Positions 1 to 7,944 of a stretch of DNA of 11,173 bases are shown here, in pieces. Position 1 is the first letter of the stretch, and each line of letters starts with the position of its first letter. The position numbers and the translations under genes were made by a program. A model generated the notes under the pieces. It saw nothing but the letters and a program-made list of their open reading frames with translations, did no database searches and had not been told where the DNA came from. The stretch is from Thalassiosira profunda (lineage: Eukaryota > Bacillariophyta > Thalassiosirophyceae > Thalassiosirales > Thalassiosiraceae): NCBI GenBank assembly GCA_036939355.1, contig JALLAP010002433.1, positions 1 through 11,173 on the forward strand. The letters are read 5' to 3'.

Positions 1-190
1 ACCAAACACGGTTCGTTTGTGCTTTTCAGCGGTGTAATGGTTGCATCGGGAGGTTTTGCAATTTTGGGGTGAACCCGAGGACACGTCCTGGACATGTCCC
101 CGACATGTCACGTCCAGTGTCCATTGGGCCCTTCTCGGAGACATCGGAAAAAAGGACGTTGCCAGCTAAGGCTAAGGCGGCCGGTTAGTA
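1..190. other. Gene-free left flank
   Basis: No coding region is supported here. The only open frame (from 94) is short, runs on into the tandem repeat and resembles no protein family. The stretch holds a cluster of short palindromes, listed separately, and then a purine-rich lead-in to the repeat array. A gene ending just outside the window cannot be excluded. Confidence 0.5.
79..122. repeat. Cluster of short palindromes around ACATGT
   Basis: The stretch begins with GGACACGTCC and continues with the perfect 10-bp palindrome GGACATGTCC at 90-99. GACATGTC follows at 102-109 and the cluster closes with CGTCCAGTGTCC. The first and last six bases (GGACAC and GTGTCC) are reverse complements, so the whole block is a loose inverted repeat. 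It could be a binding site for a dimeric factor or chance; nothing in the sequence decides this. Confidence 0.45.
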
Positions 191-1062
191 GGAACGTCGA
201 ATCGGACTGGAGGGATGGGTTCCAGAGATGTTTCCTCCATCCTGCGCTGCCAGAAGCTGCCCATCACTGCAATTGGTGATGCCCAATGCTCATTCTGCTG
301 TGTTTCGGCCTCCATCTGCCCTTTAGGGGCCGTGGCGTGCCCAGAGGGGAGAGACCAAAAAATCGAGAGAAACATTGGCTGCGGGGAACGTCGAAACGGA
401 CTGGATGGATGGGTTCCAGAGCTGTTTCTTCCATCCTGCGCTGCCAGGAGCTGCCCAACACTGCCATGGGTGATGCCCAATATGCTCATTCCGCTGTGTT
501 TTGGCCCCCATGTGCCTTTTAGGGGCCGTGGCGCGCCCAGAGGGGAGCAAAATCGAGAAAAATGAGCTGTGGGGAACGTCGAAACGGACTGGATGGATGG
601 GTTCCAGAGATGTTTCCTCCATCCTGCGCTGCCAGGAGCTGCCCAACACTGCCATGGGTGATGCCCAATGCTCATTCCGCTGTGTTTCGGCCCCCATGTG
701 CCTTTTAGGGGCCGTGGCGCGCCCAGAGGCAGAGGGGAGCAAAATCGAGATGAGAGAAAAAATTTGCCTGTGGGGAACGTCGAATCGGACTGAATGGATG
801 GGTTCCAGAGATGTTTCCTCCATCCTGCGCTGCCAACAGCTGCCCAACACTGCCATGGGCGATGTCCAATGCTCATTCTGCTGTGTGTCGGCCTCCATTA
901 GCCTTTTTGGGGGCGTGGCGCGCCCAGATGTCCTCAAAATCGAGAAAAACTGGTTGTGGAAAACATCGAATCCACCCAGAAGGAAGGGTTCCCGGGATGT
1001 TTCCTCCATCCTGCGCTGCCAGAAGCTGCCCAACACTGCCATGGGTGATGCTGAATGCTTTG
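191..1062. repeat. Tandem array, about 4.5 copies of a ~190-bp unit
   Basis: Units begin with GGAACGTCGAA or a close variant at 191, 385, 573, 774 and 958, giving periods of 194, 188, 201 and 184 bp. The best-kept core, TGTTTCCTCCATCCTGCG followed by CTGCCA, is seen at 229 in the first copy and at 998 in the fifth. Next comes a GC-rich part with AGGGGCCGTGGC and, in copies 2-4, an AscI-type octamer GGCGCGCC. An A-rich linker (AAAATCGAGAAAAA) ends the unit. Copies 2 and 3 are closest to each other; the fifth copy is diverged and stops after its first ~105 bp. Spacing differs by small insertions in the linker, for example a GGCAGA duplication near 727-735. This is the pattern left by unequal crossing-over in a small satellite. 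Open frames run through it on both strands, but none matches a protein family, so I regard it as non-coding. Confidence 0.9.
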
Positions 1063-1462
1063 TCAGGGGTCTTCAGAGACCTCTAACATGGCTGACAGGG
1101 GCCTCCCTTCTCCATCATCACGTGACCTGAATTCGGAAGCTTTCACGGGGGGTGCCACTATTATTTTATGTAGATGTGAGTATATTTCTACCGAAAGCGG
1201 TAAATGATTTGGCATCGACTAAATTTATCCATTACACATTGCTTGTTATTATCCCTTCACGATTGTCCTAGCCCTTCTTCAGATGAAGACTAACTGAAGC
1301 TACATTTGCCCCTTCAACTTGAGGCTCCTTCTCACTTCCCCTCTTTAATTTCATTTTTCACCTCAACTCGCTCGCGGTGTTGTCGAAGCCCATGACGACC
1401 GGGCCCCTCCCTCATACCTCATACATCAACCCTCCGCTGCCCGTTGAGGTATAGCCGCTAAT
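1063..1462. promoter_or_regulatory. Gene-free 5' flank of the histone deacetylase gene
   Basis: This 400-bp stretch has no plausible gene. It is visibly more AT-rich than the repeat array and the coding sequence, and has pyrimidine-rich tracts around 1255-1375. It probably holds the promoter and 5' leader of the gene starting at 1463. I see no clear TATA box or other defined element. Confidence 0.45.
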
Positions 1463-3294
1463 ATGAAGCGCGCGGTCGCGGAGCCCGCCGGCGGGCGGTG
1501 CCTGAAACGGGCCAACTCGTCCCTCTTCTCCATCGCAACGCTCGTCGACGACGAACCGAACGCCCCCGACGCCCTCGCGGGGATCATGGGGGCGGGGGGA
1601 TCGCAGGACAACCTCCTCCTCGTCGACGATGGCGACGTGAAGGAGGAGAAAGATACGTATTCCTCGCTGAAGGCGTCGGGCCTAGTGCCGTTGGATTGCA
1701 GCGACGACGACGGAAATAATGGGGAGGACGCCCCGGAGGATGGCGTTTCGACGTCGTGTTCCTCGTCTGTCATCGACGATAAGGATGATAATACCGACGC
1801 CATTTGCAATTCTAGCGGGGCGAGGAAGGTATCAAATGTACTCATATCTGACATCGTAGACAAAGCTGCCGCTTCGTTACCGCGCGAGCCACCTACCAGC
1901 CACGAGGTAGAATGTAAACGGGAGTTGCAGGCTTCAAAGTCCAGTGACCACCGGACGGGGCTAATATTCGAGGCCGGGGCCAAGCACTTTGACCGGCACA
2001 ATAAGTTTCACAAGGAAAGATCTGTGCGGGTCACCAGTGTCCGCGATTATCTTGCAAAAGCTGAACCCTCCGATGGCGAAAAGACCATTTTCGAGCAGTG
2101 CAATCTCCTGGAAGGGAGCGGGGAGAAGGAGGACGAAGCAAAGAGGAGTCCAGAAGAACTGTGGCTCGACGATCATGACTACCTGAGAGTGCATTTACCG
2201 GGATACATGCAGCGGTGAGTGGACTTCCAGTTGGTCGGAGCAAGTGCTTTCCTCCGTCAAACACTCATTTGTTGTCTTCCTTTCATTGCTTTGCAGCCTC
2301 GACCGCATATCTCAATGCAACTGCCACCATCGCCTCGACATCGAGGCAGAGCAGTTCAAATCAATATACTTCACGAATGATTCTGTCCTCGAGGCCAAGA
2401 CCGCAGCCTCGTCCCTCTGCAACCTCGTATCGCGCGTCGTTAAAGGCGACCTGGACAATGGCTTCGCCGTGATCCGCCCACCGGGCCATCATGCGGAGCC
2501 GGGGTTGGCGGGCGGGTATTGTGTGATCAATAATGTGGCTGTTGCGGCTGCATACGCGCAAGAGAAGCTGGGAATGAAGGTCCTCATTGTGGACTGGGAC
2601 GGTAAGCGGGTTATTTGATCTGACCTCCTTAAGTTGTCGCCTTGAACAGACCTCACACGCTCAATTCTCATCTTTCTACCCAGTCCATCACGGAAACGGG
2701 ACGCAGCGATGCTTCATCGACAATCCGAACGTGCTGTATTTCTCCGCCCATCGATACCACGGCGGCAACTTCTTCCCATTTCAGCAACAGGGTGGCCCCT
2801 CATTTGCTGGAATGGCAGACGGGGAAGGCTTCAACATCAACGTTGGGTGGAACGACAAAGCAATTGGCGACGACGAATACCTCGTTCTCTGGGAGAAACT
2901 GTTGATGCCAGTGGCCCAGGAATTTGACCCTGACCTGATCCTCGTCAGTGCTGGTTTTGATGCCGCGCGTGGAGATATGGGAGAGTGCGACGTAACCCCG
3001 GAATGCTTTGCCCGGTTGGCGCGCCGGCTCAAGACACTTGCAAATGGAAAGGTTGTCTGTGCTTTGGAAGGCGGATACGTCCGGAGTGTCTTGTGCAAGT
3101 GCATCGAGAGCGTGCTGGCATCGTTGCTGGATGCTGACAGCAACGAGAAGTGCAAGGAAGAGCTGGCCCGGTTTCACAAGAACGTGGGAGACCTCGAAAT
3201 GCTGGATTGCATCAACGAATCCGCCGCCAAGAGCATCCGCGAGACTCTCAAAGTGCATGCCAAATACTGGAATTGCTTGAAGTCCGAGAACTGA
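1463..3294 (+). CDS. Class II (HDAC6-like) histone deacetylase, three exons
   Basis: Predicted exons are 1463-2214, 2297-2601 and 2684-3294, giving 555 residues. Both joins restore conserved sequence: CG|C gives an Arg before LDRIS, and G|TC gives the Val of WDVHHGNGTQ. The product is a zinc-dependent protein lysine deacetylase, presumably acting on histones or other proteins. The catalytic domain starts near residue 164 (RTGLIFE). Visible motifs are RPPGHHAE (311-318, with the His pair 315/316), zinc ligands D352 and H354, D445 in SAGFDAARGD, and the transition-state Tyr484 in LEGGY. The spacing fits an active enzyme, and Tyr484 argues against class IIa, which carries His there. The first ~160 residues are acidic and Ser-rich, probably disordered. 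KR pairs at 2-3 and 15-16 resemble a bipartite nuclear signal. The 1463 start is the first ATG in the frame. Deacetylase identity is solid; the subclass and the extreme N-terminus are less certain. Confidence 0.93.
2215..2296 (+). other. Intron 1 of the histone deacetylase gene
   Basis: The donor GTGAGT follows AGCG, and the acceptor TTTGCAG comes after a pyrimidine-rich tract. The 82-bp intron removes a stop codon (2216-2218) and brings exon 1 into frame with the LDRIS...RPPGHH exon. Confidence 0.9.
2602..2683 (+). other. Intron 2 of the histone deacetylase gene
   Basis: The donor is GTAAGC and the acceptor is CTACCCAG. Its removal joins VDWD to VHHGNGTQ, the metal-binding block shared by the whole arginase-fold deacetylase family, so the splice is well supported. 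It is 82 bp, the same length as intron 1. Confidence 0.93.
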
Positions 3295-3463
3295 ATGATC
3301 TACGGATTAGCTGTGTTGGCTGTTTTGATGCATCAACCAATGTAGTACATATTCTTCTGTCCTCTGTAAATACGATGACCAGGATGGCTAAGATGCTAAC
3401 GTTTTGATGTCTATTCTATGCAGATTCTCTTCTATCCTAAATAGCTCTAAAGGGTTGCGGCCA
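3295..3463. other. Short convergent 3' spacer with a 12-bp palindrome
   Basis: These 169 bp separate the stop codons of two genes that face each other and must hold both 3' ends. A perfect palindrome, TTGATGCATCAA, lies at 3325-3336, and TGTAAATA near 3365 could serve as a poly(A) signal for the plus-strand gene. No gene is present. Confidence 0.5.
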
Positions 3464-5671
3464 TCACCAGTCGAAGACGCGGTCGCAGTCGAATTTGCCA
3501 GCGATAAGCGCATAGTGGCTGTCCCATAAGTAGTTGCACTGGTCGTCGGTGAGATTGCCGCAGTCTACACACCTCAACCGGACCCTTCGTCGTAGGGAAT
3601 CGAACTGCTGAACAAAAGGCAGCACATCCGCGTCATGTTCATTCGTCAAGGATGAGTATTCGCCATGCTCGTGCCAGTCCCCGAGAAGGTGATACCGGAG
3701 CAACTCGAGGGCCTCGTCCGGCAGCAACGTATTATTGTGCCTGAGAAGGTGGTACATGTACTCGCATCCCGACCACATCAGCGACACATTCTCGAGGCCA
3801 CAATGCTCTTGATACACCCCAGTATCCGATGCGAATCTTGCATCGTCCTCGTCCATGTTCAAGTGACGGAATTCACGGAAGGTGGCTCGCTGGGGAATCT
3901 TGCACCCAATTACCCTCGACCTTGACGAAATGGTCCAGTCATAGATCGACTCGGCCATTTCGCCCGTATGAGTGGGGTCCAAGATCTTGACAGCCTCGCC
4001 CAGCTCGTGAATCAGGGCGATGAACTGCACCCAATCGGGCAGGCCCTCCTCGCGAGCAACCTCCGCCATAAGGAAGCAGAGGGTGCGAAGTGAAGGAGCA
4101 GATTGGACAGGCTCGTCGTCTGCCCATGCATGGAAAGGGTGCGCGGGGAAGCTGTCGATCCACCCCAGGGCTTCAAGCAGCGTGACTTTCCCGAGGGAGA
4201 AGTTGAGGAATCTCTCCTTCATTGAAGCCACGTAATCGAACGTCTGGATTTTCCAGCCCTTGCGGTAGTGGTGCCGCCGCGGCGGGGTGTCGCTCGTGCA
4301 CACGAGACTGAGGTTGGCGCCATTGGCTTGCCAGAAGGAGGGGAGCTTGGTGCACGAGAGGGTCTGGTTGAGGGAGTCGGCGGTGAGGAAGGTGCCGTGG
4401 CAAGTGCGCAGTACCCAGAGGCTCCTCGAGGATTCCAGTTGCGTCAGCGCCTCGCAGCCTTCCGTCTTGCCACCGCCGTCTTCGTCGGACACGTGGCACG
4501 GGACGAACGTCGTCCACTTGTTCAGCACGTCGGTGTCAATGTCCAAGTCAGATTCACCATCGGTTTCGAGGTCGTCGGGGGACAACACAGACACCGCGCC
4601 ATTGGGGGTCGCCAGCAACAGGTGCCCGTGAGTAGTGCAGAACTGCATCCCATCCGCGCTTTCTGTGACCAGCCAATCCAGCTTCATCACTTCTCCAGTG
4701 TTATGCGATCGCACATTCAGCTTCCCCAAGGACCCCACCAACTGGACGGGCAAGAAGGATCCCTTGGACTTCGTCCCAGACAAATCCGAGAATCTCCGTC
4801 GTCGCACGCGGGCGCGTTGCAGCTTGGATGGCGAGTTGGCCTTCAGCGGACGGAGGTCGATTTGCATGGGGACCTTTCTGTACGTCTCGCTGTCATTATT
4901 GTTGACGTATTGCACCCTTTTTGTGGGCTTGACTCGGCACCCCAGGTGCTCATAAAAGGATATCAGCTTGCCGTGCCGGGTGACATCCTCTTCGGCATCC
5001 AGCATGCACTCAACGTCGTACAGCTGCTTTAAGTGTTTGCAGCCAGTGCTTTTGATTGGTCCAGAAATATTTTCCTCTTCATAGTCATCATCGTCGTTGC
5101 AATACTTTGACTTGAGGGATGTGATTGCCTCAGAGAACAGCAGGCCTCCCAAATCCCTCCCGCGGTATTGTGATTTGACGTCCAGCACGTGAATCTTCGC
5201 GTGGGCCGTCAAATGGGCAATTGCAGCCGCCTCTGCAATCACTTCAGATGCACCCGCATCACTCCCAAGCTGCGCCGGGGGCTTTACAGATTGGAACGCG
5301 TCCGGGAGCTCGGACGAGTAAATAATCTTGGCAATCGCGCCGGGCCGATCCGAGCGAAAGAGGAGGATGCGCTCCTCCCCTCGATGTTGGGCCATCGGCC
5401 CTCCCTGTCGATGCTCCAGCCTCAGCGTGTAAAATTTATCGGCCTGCTGCCCGGCGGCGGCGCCCCTGGCAGTAGCCGCGGTTGTAGCCCCAGCTGCCGA
5501 CCTATTGTTGGCACCCCCCTCGCTCGAATCTGCGAATCCGCTGGCAAAGAGGTCGTGAAGGCCAAACGCCCGGCCGTCGCGCCCCAAAGCTTGGGTCAGG
5601 AAGAGCTTCCACGATTTGGCCAGGGTCCGGGCCTTCTTGGCCGGGGGAGGCTCGGCCGCTTCCGCCGCCAT
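3464..5671 (-). CDS. GNAT-like / fascin-like beta-trefoil / MIOX-like fusion protein
   Basis: A single exon of 735 residues starts in a good ACCATGG context. Residues 1-20 include PAKKAR, a possible nuclear signal. Residues ~75-275 look like a GNAT N-acetyltransferase: a strand IHVLDV (160-165), the acetyl-CoA loop YRGRDLGGLL (169-178) and KLISFYEHLGCRV (235-247, with Tyr240). Residues ~300-460 show beta-trefoil/fascin-type elements, HGHLLLATPNGAV (348-360) and CHGTFLTADSLNQTLSCT (424-441). Residues ~475-735 match myo-inositol oxygenase to its usual C-terminal Trp: VTLLEAL, ALIHELGEA, GVYQEHCGLENV, EYMYHLLRHN, LPFVQQFDSL. Known MIOX converts myo-inositol to D-glucuronate with a di-iron centre. 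Here His555, His623, His661 and Asp691 are kept. The bridging Asp is Glu556, the first His ligand appears missing or displaced, and several substrate residues differ. Inositol oxygenase activity is therefore doubtful. The MIOX fold is near certain, GNAT likely and the trefoil probable. I do not know the function of the whole protein. Confidence 0.85.
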   Translation of the reverse strand: MAAEAAEPPPAKKARTLAKSWKLFLTQALGRDGRAFGLHDLFASGFADSSEGGANNRSAAGATTAATARGAAAGQQADKFYTLRLEHRQGGPMAQHRGEERILLFRSDRPGAIAKIIYSSELPDAFQSVKPPAQLGSDAGASEVIAEAAAIAHLTAHAKIHVLDVKSQYRGRDLGGLLFSEAITSLKSKYCNDDDDYEEENISGPIKSTGCKHLKQLYDVECMLDAEEDVTRHGKLISFYEHLGCRVKPTKRVQYVNNNDSETYRKVPMQIDLRPLKANSPSKLQRARVRRRRFSDLSGTKSKGSFLPVQLVGSLGKLNVRSHNTGEVMKLDWLVTESADGMQFCTTHGHLLLATPNGAVSVLSPDDLETDGESDLDIDTDVLNKWTTFVPCHVSDEDGGGKTEGCEALTQLESSRSLWVLRTCHGTFLTADSLNQTLSCTKLPSFWQANGANLSLVCTSDTPPRRHHYRKGWKIQTFDYVASMKERFLNFSLGKVTLLEALGWIDSFPAHPFHAWADDEPVQSAPSLRTLCFLMAEVAREEGLPDWVQFIALIHELGEAVKILDPTHTGEMAESIYDWTISSRSRVIGCKIPQRATFREFRHLNMDEDDARFASDTGVYQEHCGLENVSLMWSGCEYMYHLLRHNNTLLPDEALELLRYHLLGDWHEHGEYSSLTNEHDADVLPFVQQFDSLRRRVRLRCVDCGNLTDDQCNYLWDSHYALIAGKFDCDRVFDW

Positions 5672-5971
5672 GGTCGCTATGAAAAAATGAGCCGCTCGTT
5701 GCCACGAGGGCCGATGAGAGGGGTGTCAAAAGTGTCAACTCCTCACGGCCAGCTGGCGTTTTTCGCCTGTGAAATTTCACTGGCTCAGAATTCGATGTCA
5801 CTCTCCAGATGTCGTATCATCCGGTATTTACTGAGGTCTGATCGAAGGTCGAGTGAAGAATCGGTGCTGCACCGTGCTCGAGCGTGGGTGCTGATGCGGA
5901 TGCTGGATGGCCGCGGGGACGCCGATGTGAGGGGGTGGCGGCTGCGGTTAGGGGCATGCTAATATCGTACG
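5672..5971. promoter_or_regulatory. Divergent promoter region between the fusion-protein gene and the MFS gene
   Basis: The two flanking genes are transcribed away from each other, so both promoters and 5' leaders must fit in these 300 bp or overlap the genes. A perfect 12-bp palindrome, GTGAAATTTCAC, lies at 5769-5780, about 100 bp from the minus-strand start. A long open frame crosses the region on the plus strand, but it is a continuation of an antisense shadow and not a gene. I see no recognised core promoter element. Confidence 0.5.
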
Positions 5972-7915
5972 ATGGACTCGCATCATCGGTCGATTGATGA
6001 CTTTTTAGGGCAAATCTTTCAAGAGTACAAGCCGCGGCTGCCACATGCACCAACACGCGATGGCTTTTGGAATTGGATGGGGCAGTGCCGTCACTGTTTG
6101 CCCCTGCCCCTGCTCAGTCTGTGCATTGCAAACTCGTCGGATGCCACGGAAATATTGATGCTCTCGTATCTGTTGGCCAATCCACAGTTTCGACATGACA
6201 TGCTCTCGGGCGATTTGGGGGGAGGCGAGGGAGATTCATCTTCTTTGGAAGGAGCCGAATACCTCGCCGCGTCCATCTTCCTCGGAATGCTGATCGGGGG
6301 AACTCTTCTCGGATTTCTGTCGGATCAAATTGGACGTCGTCCTGCGCTTCTCGCAGGCCTCTTGATCAATGCAATTGCAGGTTTCAGTTCCTCTCTTCCG
6401 TTTTTGACGCCCACAATACAACAACTGACTCGATGGCGGTTCTTATCAGGGATAGGGGTGGGTGCAACTGTACCGTCCCTATTTAGCCTGGCGAGCGAGT
6501 GGAGCCCTAAGGAAGTGCGTGGGGCTGTTGTTACTTTTGTGGCGAGCTTCTGGATGGTGGGGAGCATCCTTGTGTCTGGACTGGCTTGGATTCTATTTAG
6601 GTGGGACGACGGGCATGATATCCCTGCTCACAATTCAGTGCCACTATGGCGAATCTTTGCTGCACTTTGTGCATTTCCGAGCGGACTGGGTGCATGGATG
6701 GTGTATTTGCACGTTCCTGAGAGCCCACGGTTCCTAGCATCGGCGAAACAAAAGTACGATCTGTCGGCAGATGCATGCAATACGATGGCGGCATCTCTGA
6801 ATATCGAGCTTGTGAACGATGCCCACGGAAATGGCGGGGAGATGTCAGATCATAGTGACAGCAATCGAACGGGGGTAAGAGATGATCTGTCTGAGCATGA
6901 AATGTCAGAGCACAGCGAAAAGAGCCAACCGGGCATGACCCGAGCGTTGCTTGAGGGCGGAAACGAAAGCAAGACAACCAGCACAATGCACACCACCAAA
7001 CCTTTGGCCGAAGAAGAAGTGCGTCAACATTACTCCTCAAGCATATCCATCGACATAACAGCTTCATCCTTGACCAGCAAACTGCGCCAAGCGACGAACA
7101 AGCTTCTCGATACTCTGCAAAATCTCTACTCCACCCGAATGCTCACCCGCACTACGCTGCCTCTGCAAACCATTTGGTTTTGTCTGTCGTTTGGCACCTA
7201 TGGCATAACAACTTGGATCAACACGCTCTTTGTAGAGGTTCATCTGGAGAACATCTACTTCAACTCCTTTCTATTTGCATTGGCAAATCTTCCTGGAAAT
7301 ATAATTTCCATTCTGTATTCAGACCGATGGGGGAGGAAGCGCCTGCTGGTCTGGAGCTTGCTTGGTGCATCGGGAGGCTTGGCTGTATTTGCACTCTTGG
7401 TGTATTGGGGAGGGGGCGGTGCGTTTGGAATAGTTCTATCAGCATGCATCTTTCAGATGCTGTCCATTGTTAGTTGGAATGCAATCGATATCTTGAGCGG
7501 AGAGCTCTTTCCAACTCGAGTGAGGAGTGCGGGGATGGGAGTCTGCACAGCCAGTGGGAGATTTGGGGCAATGCTTGCTCAATTTGTGAACGCGAAGTTG
7601 CTGATGGCCGGAGGCGAAGGTGGAGCATCTGCATCTGTACTTGTCGTGGCGGCATCCACACTGCTTGTGGGAGCTGGCATGCCTCTGTTTTTGGAGCGAG
7701 ACATGGCGCTGGGCGAGCTGATAGACGAGATTGCGGCTGAATCTCCATCTCCTTCTACGCAACTGACTCTGGGTTGCATGGGAATGAAGAGCCAAAAGAT
7801 TCATCTGAGCGATGATGAAACAGATGTTGTGCCACGCAATCGAAGCCGAAAAGTCAACGAGTATCAGGCCATCCAGCAGCGTGCTCAAGAGGTCGACAGC
7901 TTTTGCTTGCTCTGA
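5972..7915 (+). CDS. MFS transporter, SV2/organic-solute carrier type
   Basis: An intronless 647-residue membrane carrier of the major facilitator superfamily. The first helix carries DATEILMLSYLL (57-68), as in SV2-related carriers. Motif A, GFLSDQIGRRPALL, sits at 114-127 between TM2 and TM3. RFLSGIGVGATVPSL (156-170) is TM4. PESPRFL (249-255) follows TM6, as in sugar and organic-ion porters. DRWGRKRLL (451-459) is the second-half copy of motif A, and ELFPTRVRSAGMG (511-523) is the conserved late motif. About 12 helices are expected. The loop between TM6 and TM7 is long (~256-390) and rich in Ser, His and acidic residues. The C-terminal tail from ~590 is hydrophilic. The substrate cannot be read from sequence; small organic solutes or ions are likely from the family. 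The start at 5972 is the first in-frame ATG. Its stop lies 29 bp from that of the opposing PP2C gene. Confidence 0.92.
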   Translation: MDSHHRSIDDFLGQIFQEYKPRLPHAPTRDGFWNWMGQCRHCLPLPLLSLCIANSSDATEILMLSYLLANPQFRHDMLSGDLGGGEGDSSSLEGAEYLAASIFLGMLIGGTLLGFLSDQIGRRPALLAGLLINAIAGFSSSLPFLTPTIQQLTRWRFLSGIGVGATVPSLFSLASEWSPKEVRGAVVTFVASFWMVGSILVSGLAWILFRWDDGHDIPAHNSVPLWRIFAALCAFPSGLGAWMVYLHVPESPRFLASAKQKYDLSADACNTMAASLNIELVNDAHGNGGEMSDHSDSNRTGVRDDLSEHEMSEHSEKSQPGMTRALLEGGNESKTTSTMHTTKPLAEEEVRQHYSSSISIDITASSLTSKLRQATNKLLDTLQNLYSTRMLTRTTLPLQTIWFCLSFGTYGITTWINTLFVEVHLENIYFNSFLFALANLPGNIISILYSDRWGRKRLLVWSLLGASGGLAVFALLVYWGGGGAFGIVLSACIFQMLSIVSWNAIDILSGELFPTRVRSAGMGVCTASGRFGAMLAQFVNAKLLMAGGEGGASASVLVVAASTLLVGAGMPLFLERDMALGELIDEIAAESPSPSTQLTLGCMGMKSQKIHLSDDETDVVPRNRSRKVNEYQAIQQRAQEVDSFCLL

Positions 7916-7944
7916 CTTTTGTATCAAGACAATGTAATGTAATA
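7916..7944. other. 29-bp gap between two facing stop codons
   Basis: The MFS gene stops at 7915. The inferred true end of the PP2C reading frame on the other strand is the TAA at 7945-7947. Polyadenylation sites cannot both fit in 29 bp, so the two mature transcripts probably overlap at their 3' ends. If the PP2C protein ends at 8046 instead, its 3' UTR occupies this space. Confidence 0.55.

Noticed and set aside
90..99. GGACATGTCC as a p53-type half site
   Set aside because: It fits the consensus by letter, but p53-family factors are not expected in an alga, so the match carries no functional weight.
191..1062. CRISPR array
   Set aside because: Units are ~190 bp, imperfect and directly adjacent, without short identical repeats separated by unique spacers. 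The genome is eukaryotic.
501..1130. 209-codon plus-strand open frame in the repeat array
   Set aside because: It only reads through repeat copies, changes frame relative to the unit at each period, and has no protein resemblance.
4268..5032. 254-codon open frame on the plus strand inside the fusion gene
   Set aside because: It is antisense to a well-supported coding region and has no recognisable domain; it arises from GC-rich codon bias on the other strand.
5189..5962. 257-codon plus-strand open frame running from the fusion gene into the divergent spacer
   Set aside because: Most of it is antisense to the GNAT part of the minus-strand gene, and the rest crosses the promoter region without any family-like sequence.
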